Part shown: positions 53,005 through 63,047 of the stretch, in pieces
How positions within the stretch are numbered: position 1 is the first letter of the stretch
How the letters are laid out: each line of letters begins with the position of its first letter
Notes under the pieces: model-generated
Database searches by the model: none
What the model was told of the DNA's origin: nothing
Seen by the model: only the letters and a program-made list of their open reading frames with translations
Made by a program: the position numbers and the translations under genes
NCBI GenBank assembly: GCA_963747105.1
Contig: CAVVEC010000001.1
Location: 124,001-188,000, forward strand
Source of the DNA: CAVVEC01 sp963747105
GTDB lineage: Bacteria; Acidobacteriota; Terriglobia; Terriglobales; Acidobacteriaceae
Direction: 5' to 3'
DNA length: 64,000 nt

Positions 53005-54298
53005 ATGCCGCCCGATCCTCCAGCCACGATCTTGAGCTTCGAAGCAAGCGCGCCATGTGGTGGAGGAACACGCCGCAGGGTTGCGGCCTCGGGGCAAGGA
53101 ATTGGTGGAACTACTGGATGCGCGGGCCAGATTCTGGCCGAGCCGGTGGTCGCAGATCGCAATTTCCCTCCCTTTCCCGCGATCGACGCGTGATGGCTAT
53201 GCCGTACGCGCCGCGGACCTGGCGCAACTCCCCGCCACACTGCAGGTGATCGGTGAGATCAAGGCCGGGGCCCGGCGGATGCGCAAGCTCAAAGTGGAAG
53301 CCCGGTCAGGCGGCAGCTATCATGACCGGTGCGCCGGCGCCTGTCGGCGCTGATGCTGTGGTGATGGTGGAGTACACGTCGCGAGAGGGCGACCAGGTCG
53401 AGATCACAAGGGGAATTGCTGCGGGGGAAAACATCGTCGCCGTGGGCGCGGAGGCCAAAGCGTGGCGAGCGACTGCTGTCCCCGGGCATGCGCCTGGACC
53501 ACGCTGCGATTGCCGTGGCGGCGTCGGTAGGAAGATCGCGCCTGCTGGTTTACTCGAAGACCGAAGTTGCAGTCCTTGCCACGGGCGACGAAATCGTGGA
53601 CATCGACATACCGTCTTGCAGCCAACCAGATCCGCAATTCCAATACCTATTCTTTAGCCGCGCAAATCCAGGCGGCGGGCGGAGAACCGTGCTGCTGCCG
53701 ATTGCTCCGGATGAGCCGGAACGCCTGAGCGAACTGATTGCCGATGGCTTTGAGGCTGACCTGCTGCTGCTCACCGGCGGAGTCTCCATGGGTAAATACG
53801 ATTTGGTGGAGCAGGTCCTGGCAGAATTTCAGAGCGGAATTTTTCTTTACCGGAGCACAGATTCAGCCGGGACGGCCGGTCGTGTTTGGACGGGTGCCGT
53901 GTGGCGCGGGCGCCCCCGCCCGCGAAGGGGCGCTGCCCGCCGACGCGTACGGAGAGTCACCCAGGTACTTCTTCGGCTTGCCGGGAAACCCGGTCTCGAC
54001 TATGGTGACCTTTGAACTGTTTGCCCGGCCGGTGCTCGAAGCCCTGGCTGGCATGACGCCGCGTAAACTGGTTTTCCTCCATGCCCAGTTGAAGTCCGAA
54101 ATCAAGACCAAGCCGGGCCTGAAGCGTTTCCTGCCGGCGATTCTCTCCGGCGAATTCGAACAAGCGGAGGTCGAGTTGGTGCGCTGGCAGGGATCGGGAG
54201 ACATCGCAGCCACGGCGCGAGCAAACTGCTATATCGTGATTCCGCCGGATCGGGAGCGAATCGGGGAGGGCGAGTGGGTGCCGGTGCTGATGCGGTAA
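53005..54298 (+). pseudogene. moeA: Molybdopterin molybdenumtransferase gene, many frameshifts
   Basis: Inserts molybdate into adenylylated molybdopterin. Parts in at least three frames: FPPFPRSTRDGYAVRA, the MTGAPAPVGADAVVMVEYT strand, KTEVAVLATGDEI, and TGGVSMGKYDLVEQVL and YFFGLPGNPVSTMVTFE with an intact C-terminal domain. Six or more shifts lie between about 53045 and 53860, after which the frame holds to 54298. An insert at 53899-53924 is a GC palindrome. Fits with moaC and moaB downstream. Confidence 0.8.
53899..53924 (+). repeat. GC-rich palindrome inside moeA
   Basis: GTGTGG followed by a perfect 8-bp hairpin CGCGGGCG-CCCC-CGCCCGCG (53905-53924). Same GTGTGG flank and core as the der element. 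In the moeA frame it is read as PCGAGAPAREG, matching CGAGALARQ in der. Confidence 0.85.
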
Positions 54299-54371
54299 CT
54301 CCCGGACCTGAATCCGCGGCCCTTCGCGGCTGCGACTCTCGTGGGATCAGGTCTCACACCTTTGCAGAGAG

Positions 54372-57035
54372 TTAGTTCTTCTCTAACTCGACCGTCCAGT
54401 TCTGGACCAGGGTCAGCGACTGCGAACTGCCTTCACTCGGGGTAATGGCGATGAACCGCTGACCATCACGAGTGGGAGCATACTCCCGGCCAAGGCCTCT
54501 CACAGGCAACCGGAATAGCGGCTTGCCGTTGCCGACTTGGAACGCGGTACCCGCGCCATTGACTTCGACCGCCGCAATCCCGGAAAAATCGAAGTAGTAG
54601 AGTTCTTTGCCGTCCGCTCGCCAACGAGGATCTGCGCCGCCTCCATTGGAAACTTGCCACTTTGCCCCAGTCCAGGGGAACGGCGCCACAGAAACCTCCG
54701 GACGCCCGGTCTCGTTGGACTGGTAGGCCACCCAGCGGCCGTCAGGTGAAAACACGCCTCCTCGCTCCTGCAGCGACGACTTGGTATATGGGAACGGCTT
54801 GCGGTCGCCGAACAACGGAACCACCCAGAGTTGCTGATTGACTCCGGGCCCCTGCTCGTACATCAAATAGCGTCCGTCGCGTGACCAGTCGGTAATTCCC
54901 TGGTACCAGGGACCGGGCGAGGAGAGAAGAGTGCGCTCCGGGGCGCTGCCACCGATTGTTTTGGTCGAGATGGCGGCGTTCTGATTGGAGGTAAAAGCGA
55001 TCTCCCGTCCGTCCGGCGACCAGATCGGACTGATGTGAGAGCCGCCGCTGAAGGTGAGCCGCGTTTTCAGCTTGCTGCCCAGGTCATAAATCCAGATCGT
55101 CGCGTTCGATGTGTTTTGGTCGGTTGCGGCGAGTTTCTTTTCGTCGGGAGAAAGGTCCAAGTCGTAGAACCCGCCCTGCTCGCCTACCGTGCCCAACCGT
55201 TTCCCGCTGCGGTCGAACCAGGTCAGTATCTCTGTCCCCGAAGCCGCGCCCGAAGCGTAGACCAGGATTCCGTTGGTGGAGGCGCTCAAGTTCGCCCGCC
55301 AGATTCCGGCGTCGTATTGAACAATTTCGCTAAGGGTTTCGGGTTCGCCGGTGAATTTCCCGCCGGATGGATCGAATGGTTGCGCCACGAGGGAATTGTC
55401 GCGCTGGAAAAGCAGATGTCCGGATGCGTAGATCGCGCTGGAGAAGGTATGGAACAGAAGGCGGTTCTCCTTGCCATCCAACGAAGCAACAAAGACGCCG
55501 GTATCTGGACTCGCCGGGGAATTGTGGTTTACGGCGACATAAAGGAAGTGCCTTCCGTCGGGCAGGAACCAGGGCCAGCGATGAGAAGAGTAGGTGACAT
55601 TGTCCACTTTGGTAATGGCCGCAGGAACGCCTCCGCTGGCCGATACCCGGTAGATACCGGCGTTGTAGGAAAGCGCTGCCACAATCGTGCCGTTCTGATT
55701 CCAACTCCCGCCACGCGGCAGAGTGGCGTCGCAAATCGTGACCGGCGCACCACCACCCACCTCGATTCGCTTCAGCTTCTGGTCGGTGAAGAAAGCGATG
55801 GAGCGGCTATCGGGCGACCAGAAAGGAAACATCCCGCCCTCGGTGCCGGGCAGCGCCCGGGAGGAAAGCGCATCGAGCGAGCGGAGATAGAGTTGGGTAC
55901 CGCTAGGCCCATTGGCCGAAAACACAAGGTAGCGCCCGTCGGGAGAAATCATCGCCGGGCCGGAGTTATCTCCCGCCAAGTTAAACTGCATTCTTTCCGG
56001 CGGGTTGATCTCCATCCGCAACACGGGCAGTTGCCTCTGGGCCGCAAAATAGGCCATTACCAGGGCGGCCACGGCAACCACAGCCAGAATCGCCGCTAGC
56101 CCCCAGGCCAACGCATTCCCCCGCCTGCGTCGCGGGACGATCAAAGCCGCCGAACTTGCCTGCGATCCACCTTCGGCGATTTGCTTAAGTTGGAGTTTGA
56201 CGTCATGCGCCGTTTGCCAGCGATCATCGGGGTCCTTTGCCAGGCAGGTCCTGACCAGACGATCAAGCGGCGGAGGCGTCATGGGCTGGACCGAGGAAAT
56301 GGGCGTCGGCTCACGCTCCAGCACCGCTGCCATCGCGCTGGCCGCCGTCTTGCCCTCGAACGCTCGCTTGCCTGTGACCATTTCGTACAGCACCGCTCCC
56401 AGAGCAAAGATGTCGGAGCGGGCGTCGGCGTCTTTGCCTTCTACCTGCTCCGGCGACATGTACTGGAACGTTCCCACCACCGCACCCTGCGCGGTTAGGG
56501 GATGGCTTCCCGCCGGCGTGGTTACAGTTGCGGTAAGGGCGGAGGTCGCGGCGGCGCTCGCGACTGACGACTTTGCCAAGCCGAAGTCCATCAGCTTTGC
56601 GCAGGTCTTGGTCAGCATGATGTTGCCTGGCTTCAGATCGCGGTGCACTACTCCGTTGCGATGTGCTTTCTCCAGTCCTTCGCAAATTTCAATCCCATAT
56701 CTGAAAACCTGCTCGATGGGCAGCGGCCCCCTACGCAAACGGTCGGCCAAGGTCTCGCCTTCCAGGTATTCCATGACCAAATAATCAATCCCGTTGTGAT
56801 GGCCAACATCGTGGAGGATGCAGATGTTGGGATGGCTCACGGAAGAGATCGTCCGTGCCTCACGGTCGAAGCGCTGCCTGGCCTCAGGATTCTCAGAAAG
56901 ATGCGAGGGAAGGATTTTGACCGCAACGGTGCGTTCGAGGCGGGTGTCGCGGGCGCGATACACCACGCCCATACCGCCGGCACCCAGCGGCGCAACGATC
57001 TCATAGGGCCCGAGCTTGGCGCCGGCCGCTAGCAT
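54372..57035 (-). CDS. Ser/Thr protein kinase with C-terminal WD40/TolB-like propeller
   Basis: 887 residues. N-terminal kinase with glycine loop GAGGMGVVYRARD (18-30), K40, HRDLKPGN from 131 and DFGLAK from 150, all intact. One membrane span near 310-335 (WGLAAILAVVAVAALVMAYF). Beyond it, periplasmic beta-propeller blades with repeated SPDGRYLVFSAN, SPDSRSIAFFTD, SPDEKKLAATD, SPDGREIAFTSN and SPDGRWVAYQSN units. Architecture is the acidobacterial kinase-propeller type, likely a membrane sensor kinase. Divergent from moaC. Confidence 0.93.
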   Translation of the reverse strand: MLAAGAKLGPYEIVAPLGAGGMGVVYRARDTRLERTVAVKILPSHLSENPEARQRFDREARTISSVSHPNICILHDVGHHNGIDYLVMEYLEGETLADRLRRGPLPIEQVFRYGIEICEGLEKAHRNGVVHRDLKPGNIMLTKTCAKLMDFGLAKSSVASAAATSALTATVTTPAGSHPLTAQGAVVGTFQYMSPEQVEGKDADARSDIFALGAVLYEMVTGKRAFEGKTAASAMAAVLEREPTPISSVQPMTPPPLDRLVRTCLAKDPDDRWQTAHDVKLQLKQIAEGGSQASSAALIVPRRRRGNALAWGLAAILAVVAVAALVMAYFAAQRQLPVLRMEINPPERMQFNLAGDNSGPAMISPDGRYLVFSANGPSGTQLYLRSLDALSSRALPGTEGGMFPFWSPDSRSIAFFTDQKLKRIEVGGGAPVTICDATLPRGGSWNQNGTIVAALSYNAGIYRVSASGGVPAAITKVDNVTYSSHRWPWFLPDGRHFLYVAVNHNSPASPDTGVFVASLDGKENRLLFHTFSSAIYASGHLLFQRDNSLVAQPFDPSGGKFTGEPETLSEIVQYDAGIWRANLSASTNGILVYASGAASGTEILTWFDRSGKRLGTVGEQGGFYDLDLSPDEKKLAATDQNTSNATIWIYDLGSKLKTRLTFSGGSHISPIWSPDGREIAFTSNQNAAISTKTIGGSAPERTLLSSPGPWYQGITDWSRDGRYLMYEQGPGVNQQLWVVPLFGDRKPFPYTKSSLQERGGVFSPDGRWVAYQSNETGRPEVSVAPFPWTGAKWQVSNGGGADPRWRADGKELYYFDFSGIAAVEVNGAGTAFQVGNGKPLFRLPVRGLGREYAPTRDGQRFIAITPSEGSSQSLTLVQNWTVELEKN

Positions 57036-57424
57036 CGCGATCCCTCGCTCCGCTTTCGCCTGGCGACTCCCGCTCGCCGCACAGCGGTTCGCTCACGCCG
57101 CCAAAACGGCTCAATCTCATAAGGACCAAGTTTTGTGCCAGAGGCGAGGGGCATGCGCAACGCCATTATATTCCTAATAATCCTAATGACGGTGGCGGGC
57201 AGAAGTGGCCGTGGCCGACAATTAGATTTGCGCATCACGTGACGGCCTCCGAGTGGTCGGCCACCCGGAACGCTATCGAGGCGGGTTGCTGGTGAAGACT
57301 CCATAGCACCAATTGTGTCTAAAGACAAAAGCGAGGCAGAAATTGCGATTTTGCGTCCACCGCTGCGCGGTCGAGTTGCTGTCGCCTCCCTTCAATCCCT
57401 TCCCATGTAAGATAGAAGTTCTCG
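57036..57424 (-). other. Kinase N-terminal remnant and gap
   Basis: Just upstream of the propeller kinase, 57091-57160 read on the same strand gives SGTKLGPYEIEP, a partial repeat of the real kinase start (AGAKLGPYEIVAP), after which homology is lost. It is too short to be a gene and looks like a partial duplication or old kinase remnant. The rest, about 57170-57424, shows no gene and no clear promoter for moaC. Confidence 0.55.
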
Positions 57425-57931
57425 ATGCCGAAGAAGCTCTCGCACTACGACCGCGCCGGGCGCGCCAAAATGGTAGACGTTTCTGCTAAATCGCCAACCA
57501 GGCGCGAGGCCGAGGCTAGCGCCTTCGTGGCCCTCAAGCCCGAGGTGTTGAAGGCATTGCCAAAGAATCCCAAGGGCGATCCGCTGGAGGTAGCCAGGCT
57601 GGCGGGAATCATGGCGGCCAAGCGCACTTCTGAACTGATTCCCATGTGTCATCCTTTGCCACTTTCCCACGTTGATGTGACCTTGCGGCTGTGCGAGAAT
57701 GGCGTCGCCATTGCCTCACAAGTTGCGACCACGGCGGTAACGGGAGTGGAGATGGAAGCCCTGACCGCCGCCAGCATTGCCGCACTCACCGTGTACGACA
57801 TGTGCAAAGCTTTAGACAAGGGCATCGAAATTCGGGAAATCGTACTGGAGCGCAAATCCGGCGGGAAAAGCGGCGACTACCGCCGCGACCGGAACAGGAG
57901 CAGCGATTATGCCCGCCGCAAAAAGGCATAG
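57425..57931 (+). CDS. moaC: Cyclic pyranopterin monophosphate synthase
   Basis: 168 residues from ATG 57425. Acts after MoaA to make cPMP in molybdenum-cofactor synthesis. GRAKMVDVSAKSPTRREA start, catalytic HPLPLSHVDV (with preceding LIPMC), TTAVTGVEMEALTAAS, TVYDMCKALDKG and KSGGKSGDYRR are all standard. Followed eight bases later by the response regulator gene. Confidence 0.97.
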   Translation: MPKKLSHYDRAGRAKMVDVSAKSPTRREAEASAFVALKPEVLKALPKNPKGDPLEVARLAGIMAAKRTSELIPMCHPLPLSHVDVTLRLCENGVAIASQVATTAVTGVEMEALTAASIAALTVYDMCKALDKGIEIREIVLERKSGGKSGDYRRDRNRSSDYARRKKA

Positions 57932-57939
57932 CGCGTTTC

Positions 57940-58710
57940 ATGGCGAACAACGTTAAGGTCCTGCTGGTGGACGGCAACCCGATGGTTCTGGGGATGCTGC
58001 GCGGGGCACTGGCTCCCCTGGCCATCGTGGTCACCGCCACTGACGCCGCCGACGCGCTGCTGAAAGCCGTGGAGGATCCCCCCGACCTGCTGGTGTGCGA
58101 CTATCGCATGCCCGGTATGGACGGCCGCCAGTTGGTCGAAAAGCTGAGGAGCCGACCGCGGACCGGCGGAGCAGCAGTCATTCTGATGGCGACCAAGTCC
58201 GATATCAGCGAAAAATTGAGCACCCAGGACCTACCCGTGGACGAGTTTGTCGAAAAGCCGTTCTTCCTGAGGGAAGCTACGCAGCGCATCAAGCGGGTGA
58301 TTGACAAGATTACGCTGGAGAAGCTGGCCAAGAGTGCGCCCTCGGACGGCGTGCTGCGCGGCAGCTTGTTGCAGATGAACGTGATTGACCTGGTGCAGTC
58401 TCTGGAGATGGGGCGCAAGAGCTGCGCCTTGACTCTCACCAACCAGGACGACAAATGTGAAATGTACTTCCGTGAAGGCCAGGTGACGCATGCGGCCTAC
58501 GGGTCGCAAACCGGCGACTCGGCTGTGTTTAAAGTGTTGCGCTGGACGGATGGAAACTTCCAGGTCAACTTCGACGGCAAAACCACGCAACAAACCACCA
58601 CGCTGAACACGCAAGGGCTGCTCATGGAAGGCCTCCGCCAACTGGATGAGTCGCAGCGGGACAGCGGAAAAGCCGCGGAGGAGGAAGAAGATGTCCTCCT
58701 CGACTCCTGA
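57940..58710 (+). CDS. Response regulator with C-terminal DUF4388 domain
   Basis: 256 residues from ATG 57940. Receiver with D9/D54-type acidic residues (VLLVDGNPMVL, LLVCDYRMPGMDG) and lysine in FVEKPF; the C-terminal GVLRGSLLQMNVIDLVQSLEMGRKS is the DUF4388 (PATAN-like) fold, seen in signalling proteins that carry it after receivers. No DNA-binding domain. It sits in an apparent operon between moaC and moaB, whose start it overlaps by 20 bp. Role not known. Confidence 0.8.
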   Translation: MANNVKVLLVDGNPMVLGMLRGALAPLAIVVTATDAADALLKAVEDPPDLLVCDYRMPGMDGRQLVEKLRSRPRTGGAAVILMATKSDISEKLSTQDLPVDEFVEKPFFLREATQRIKRVIDKITLEKLAKSAPSDGVLRGSLLQMNVIDLVQSLEMGRKSCALTLTNQDDKCEMYFREGQVTHAAYGSQTGDSAVFKVLRWTDGNFQVNFDGKTTQQTTTLNTQGLLMEGLRQLDESQRDSGKAAEEEEDVLLDS

Positions 58711-59188
58711 GGGGCTGACCGCCGCCGTTCTGACTGTCAGCGATTCCTGTGCCCGGGGCGAACGCAAGGATCGTTCCGGCCCAGCCGTCGCCGAGCTGCT
58801 TCGAAGAAAAAACTTCTCCGTTGTTGGCACCGAGATTGTTCCCGATGAGAGCGACGTCATTCAGCGCGCGATTCTGCTCTGGGTGGAAGAAGCTCAACTG
58901 GTGGTGACGACGGGCGGGACGGGAATCGCCGAACGCGACGTAACCCCCGAAGCTACGCGCACGGTCTGCGATCGTCTGCTGGAGGGAGTGGCGGAGCGCA
59001 TGCGCCTTGAGGGCATGAAAAAGACTCCATTTGCGGCGCTCAGCCGTGCCGTTTGCGGAGTGCGAGGAAAATCGCTGATCCTGAACCTGCCGGGCAGCCC
59101 AAGCGGCGCGATCGAGTCGCTGGAAGCGGTCATTGATCTGCTGCCGCACGCACTGCAGTTGCTTCGGGGAGAGACGGAGCACGGATAA
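58691..59188 (+). CDS. moaB: Molybdenum cofactor biosynthesis protein MoaB/Mog family
   Basis: 165 residues from ATG 58691, preceded by GAGGAAGAAG. Adenylylates molybdopterin (Mog-type) or an inactive MoaB. VLTVSDSCARGERKDRSGP, VVTTGGTGIAERDVTPEAT and LNLPGSPSGAIESLEAV match the MoaB/Mog fold. Overlaps the end of the response regulator by 20 bp, so translationally coupled. Confidence 0.9.
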   Translation: MSSSTPEGLTAAVLTVSDSCARGERKDRSGPAVAELLRRKNFSVVGTEIVPDESDVIQRAILLWVEEAQLVVTTGGTGIAERDVTPEATRTVCDRLLEGVAERMRLEGMKKTPFAALSRAVCGVRGKSLILNLPGSPSGAIESLEAVIDLLPHALQLLRGETEHG

Positions 59189-59237
59189 GTGGCAATCCGC
59201 TGGCAGATTCGACAGGTCAAGACCCTAGAAATGGTCT

Positions 59238-60284
59238 ATGCTGATGCGAAGCATTCGTAAATCAGCTCGCGAACAACGTGGATTGCGGGGTCCGGTGAAG
59301 TCCTGTCACGAGGAGACCACTCGTGCGGAAATCCATGCCGACGATGGCGCATTGACGGCCGAAATGAAGACGTGGTCCGATGACCACTTCACAGAAGGCG
59401 GGCGACTGATCACCAGCCGCCACCACAATCCCGACGGCTCACTGCTAATAACTGCGTGCAACTACGATTCCGCGCCGCCTCCTGAAAACCAGTTCTGGTT
59501 TGGAAGGATCAATTCCGTTGGAGCGGGTTTATTTCTACGATGACGAGGGCAAGCTGTTAAAGATCACCGACAGCCGCACGCCCGACGACCCGACCGTGAT
59601 CCAATATGACGATCAGGGAAGACAAACGGTGATGCACACTTCGCGGGCGGAAAATTATCGGCCGAACGTCGGCTCTGGAGGTACGCCTTTCATGGCCGCC
59701 GACCAGCCGCCGAATATTCCGGGCGGTGGACGCGCAACCACAATTTGCGGTGAGCAGGGGCAGCCGATCGAGGCGCGGGTTTGCGACGCCCACGGCGAAC
59801 AGATTAGCCGAGCGGTGCGACTATACGATGACCAGGGGCGGATCGCCGAAGAAAAACAAATCATGGAGCGCCCTGAATTGATGATGCCGGAGGAGATTCG
59901 GAACGGGATACTGACGAAATCCGGCGGGACCCTCAAGCAGCTCCGCAATTACCTCCTCAAAATGATGTCCGGCGGGCCTTCAATCGCATACACGTACGAT
60001 GCGGAAGGCCGCGTGACCCAGTCGCGCGCCAAATCTACGGGAACGAATACGTCACGGAAACCACCTACAACGAGCGCGGCGATACGGCGACCAAGGTAAC
60101 GACGATCCGGCGCACGCGGGGCCGAGACAAACAACAGGCAGGAGATGAGTATTCCGAAGCCCATTATTCCTATCAGTACGACGATCGCGGCAATTGGACT
60201 GAGGAAGTCGTCGCCTGCCGATGGAAACCCGACGGGCCGTTTCGACCGTCCACGCGTCGCGAACGCAAGTTGTTCTATTATTGA
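59238..60284 (+). CDS. YD-repeat-like hypothetical protein, frame broken twice
   Basis: Reads as one protein of about 348 residues only if the frame changes at about 59510 and back at about 60031; total length is divisible by three, so the two shifts cancel. Shows repeated VYFYDDEGKLLKI, VIQYDDQGRQTV, AVRLYDDQGRIAEE, AYTYDAEGRVTQ and SYQYDDRGNWTEE units, the YD/RHS-like pattern. No signal peptide, no toxin end. Function unknown. Confidence 0.6.
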
Positions 60285-60371
60285 GTGCGGCGACTATGTC
60301 GCATCTAGCGAGGCACCGTTAATTTAAGATAAGTGCCTTCCTCCGTCCGCTCCGCCATTTACACTCAACAT

Positions 60372-61006
60372 TTGAAGACGCTCAAGCACATTCTTTCCCG
60401 CTACACCGCTTTCCTGTGGGCATTGCTGAAACCTCTGGGAGCGTGGGGGGTGCTGGCCGCGGCGCCCTCGATGCCAGCTTTGTTGGCCTTCCCATAGACG
60501 CCGTCGTCGCTGGCTACGTCTACCAGAGCCCGGCTCGTTTTCTGCTGTATGTTTTTATGGCGTCGGCGGGATCGGCGCTGGGCAGCATCGTGATTTACGC
60601 CATCGGGTACAAAGGCGGCGAGGAACTTCTCCGCAAGCGTATTCCGCCCGCGCGCTTCGCAAAGATTCACGCGGCATTCGACAAGCACCCGTTCTGGAGC
60701 CTGATGTTTCCCGCGATGCTGCCGCCGCCCACGCCGTTCAAGCTGTTTGTGCTGGCAGCGGCGGTTTCAGAGATGGGATTTCTTCGCTTCCTTCTGGCAA
60801 TCTTCTGCCGCAGAGTGGTGCGTTTCCTAATGCTGGCCCTGCTCACCATCAAGTTTGGCCCGGATGTTGTGCGTGTCGTTGGGACACTCTTCCGCGAACA
60901 TTTCTATCTGGTACTGCTCGTGGTGGCAGCGGGAATAGTGGGGTGGCTGATGCGGCGGCGGAGCAGAGCTCAGAAAGACGGCATGGGAGATTCGGGGTCA
61001 ATGTAG
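60372..61006 (+). CDS. DedA/VTT-domain membrane protein, frameshifted near 5' end
   Basis: About 211 residues if a one-base loss at about 60462 is corrected: start (TTG 60372) with KTLKHILSRYTAFLWALLKPL, then LDASFVGLPIDAVVAGY in the second frame. Four spans and RIPPARFAKIHAAFDKH, FPAMLPPPTPFKLFVLAAA are typical of the SNARE-associated/VTT group (YqaA-like). Likely lipid scramblase or related. The start is not certain. Confidence 0.8.
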
Positions 61007-61041
61007 GCGGGCGCCACGCTCGTTTGCAATGCGGGAATATC

Positions 61042-61086
61042 GAAAAAGCAGGTCCCTCCACTCCGCTTCGTGCCGGTCCGGATGAC
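61042..61086. repeat. Dispersed intergenic repeat, copy 2
   Basis: First 29 bases identical to 4893-4921; then CTCGGGATGAC is replaced by TGCCGGTCCGGATGAC. Just left, 61005-61022 has GTAGGCGGGCGCCACG, perhaps a decayed copy of the GC palindrome family. Confidence 0.75.
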
Positions 61087-61121
61087 AAGGCTGTGCTTGG
61101 GATTAAGAAGGCACGTCCTTC

Positions 61122-61649
61122 TTACGCCGCGGCGTGATCGTGCTCCTTACCCAATGCACCAGCCAGCGCTTGCAAAGCCACCGGCGCGGAGAACATTACC
61201 AACGTAAACAGCAGGTCTCCCACCAGAGCATGCCGGAAGAACGGCAACCCCGCCGCGTAGGATAGCATCAGGCCGCTCAGGTTCTTCGGATACATATTCC
61301 AGCAAGCCCATACCGCGAAATTGCTTAACACGAAGAAGGAAATCGAACTGGCCAGGGCTGCGCCAATCAGGCGCCAAGGCTTCGAGTTTGTGCGCAGGCT
61401 CGTGCCCAGCCACAAAATCGCGACATACCAGGCCCAAGTCACGAAGTGATCCCAGGAAAATGGGTAGGCCCAGACCAGCTTGGTCAGAATCACGTCGGAA
61501 GCCGCCAGCAGCGCAAACGGCACCCAAAGTTGCCGGCGCGACCCGCGCGCGCCGAAAAACAGCAGCGACCCGGCCACCGGGGTAAACATCCAGGGATGAG
61601 GAAGGAATCGGACAGCGACTGCAAGCAGCACGAATAGATAGGCCAGCAT
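61122..61649 (-). CDS. Small polytopic membrane protein (DUF6580-like)
   Basis: 175 residues from ATG 61649. Five hydrophobic segments; PVAGSLLFFGARGSRRQLWVP, FVTWAWYVAILWLG and SSISFFVLSNFAVW are characteristic of a small membrane family annotated DUF6580. His tail EHDHAAA. Could be an S-component-like transporter; no evidence for substrate. Confidence 0.7.
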   Translation of the reverse strand: MLAYLFVLLAVAVRFLPHPWMFTPVAGSLLFFGARGSRRQLWVPFALLAASDVILTKLVWAYPFSWDHFVTWAWYVAILWLGTSLRTNSKPWRLIGAALASSISFFVLSNFAVWACWNMYPKNLSGLMLSYAAGLPFFRHALVGDLLFTLVMFSAPVALQALAGALGKEHDHAAA

Positions 61650-61768
61650 ATTAACCTCGCAATCCATGATTGTGGCGCGTCGGCGTGGGCGGCGTCAAGT
61701 TAGCCCCCCGCGGATTCGCAGATTCACGCTGACAGCTCGTGAGCGCGCATTGATGAAAGAACGCCGGC

Positions 61769-62830
61769 CTACGGCGCTCCGTCTCGGCTCCTGCCACCCT
61801 CGATGATCCCATGACGTCGGAATCCGAAGTTCTCAACCGCCACGTTCAGGTTATGATCGAGTTCCACCGTCGCCGAAAGAACACCTCGGCCCTGCCGACC
61901 CGGGTACTCAAACCGCAGATCCTTGAAGCGAACGACGTAACCCCCGGATTCCAAGGGTTCAGTCTCGGTGATGGGATACTGCGCCCAGTCCAGATAAACG
62001 CGCCCCAGGTAAGATTTTTTTGCCGCCAGGGTTGCGGGAGTCTCCTCCGGCTTGTAACGGATTTCCATGGTCCCGTCGGGATCAACTTCGGGAATTGTGG
62101 AGTCCACCAGCATGGTGGCAAAAAAGTTCTGGGTTTCAACCACGCCAACCCATCGAAACGGGGTCCACCACACAGGGAATGCGGAAGAACGAAGCGGGTC
62201 GGCGTTTTCGTAGCTTCGGGCTTCGAGAGCGTTGACCGCGTGCCGGTGCTCGTAATCGCGCACTCCCCACAGCGCCACCACTCCGATGAGCGCCAAAGTC
62301 GCGCCCCAGCGCCCTCGAGGAGTTTTACGGCGCACCCCGAGCTCGCGATCCACGAAACCGAAAAATACCGGCAGCACCAGCCCGGCCACCAGCAGGACGA
62401 AAATGATCGGATCAGCAATGAACACGATGTCCCAGGAATACCATTTTTCGGAAAACGGCCAGAACGGCCGCACGCCGTAGTTATTGGTGAAGTCGAGCAG
62501 AATGTGGGTCAGCCCCGCCAGATACGCGAAGCCGAATAGTAATCCCCAACGCGGCGGCAAGTTGGGGTCTTTGATTCTGCGCCCGCGCCATCGCCAGACG
62601 ACATACATGAAGCCGACAACCATCGCCGATACCAGCGCCAGCCCCAGAAAAGAATGCGTGAAGCCGCGATGGTGGGCGAAGCCGAAGACCGGGTTTTTCA
62701 CTTGGCCAATGACGTCGAGATCCGGGGCTTCGACCGCCAGTGTGACCGTCGCGGTCGCCAGGGCCGTTTTGCGATTCAGTCCCGCTCGCCCCAGGCAGGC
62801 GCCGGTCAGGAAGTGGGTAACGGGCTCCAA
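61769..62830 (-). CDS. YdjM-like membrane-bound metal-dependent hydrolase
   Basis: 353 residues. N-terminal PVTHFLTGACLGRAGLNRK, VTLAVEAPDLDVIGQ and FAHHRGFTHSFLGLALVS carry the H, D and HHRGxTHS residues of the YdjM/DUF457 membrane hydrolase family. Four or five spans, then a C-terminal soluble part with long strands. Substrate unknown. Confidence 0.85.
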   Translation of the reverse strand: MEPVTHFLTGACLGRAGLNRKTALATATVTLAVEAPDLDVIGQVKNPVFGFAHHRGFTHSFLGLALVSAMVVGFMYVVWRWRGRRIKDPNLPPRWGLLFGFAYLAGLTHILLDFTNNYGVRPFWPFSEKWYSWDIVFIADPIIFVLLVAGLVLPVFFGFVDRELGVRRKTPRGRWGATLALIGVVALWGVRDYEHRHAVNALEARSYENADPLRSSAFPVWWTPFRWVGVVETQNFFATMLVDSTIPEVDPDGTMEIRYKPEETPATLAAKKSYLGRVYLDWAQYPITETEPLESGGYVVRFKDLRFEYPGRQGRGVLSATVELDHNLNVAVENFGFRRHGIIEGGRSRDGAP

Positions 62831-63047
62831 AGTTGGTGATGACCCTTGTTCGTGGGAGAAGTTAGAGAGAATACACTACCGTCTCGTTCTTCCGTCAAGC
62901 AACGGACCGAATTCGTTTAGATGTGAGCCACGCCGCCGCCGATGCAGAACCGCTGGGGGACCGAGCCTGAGGGCCAAATCCGGCGTATGATTCGAGCTTG
63001 CAGTGCCGGGACAGAAGACAGTACCCTGCTGTCAAACGGAGCCCTCA

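Noticed and set aside
61811..62539. 242-codon plus-strand frame opposite the YdjM-like hydrolase
   Set aside because: Antisense shadow of a gene with conserved HHRGFTHS motif; composition typical of reversed coding DNA.
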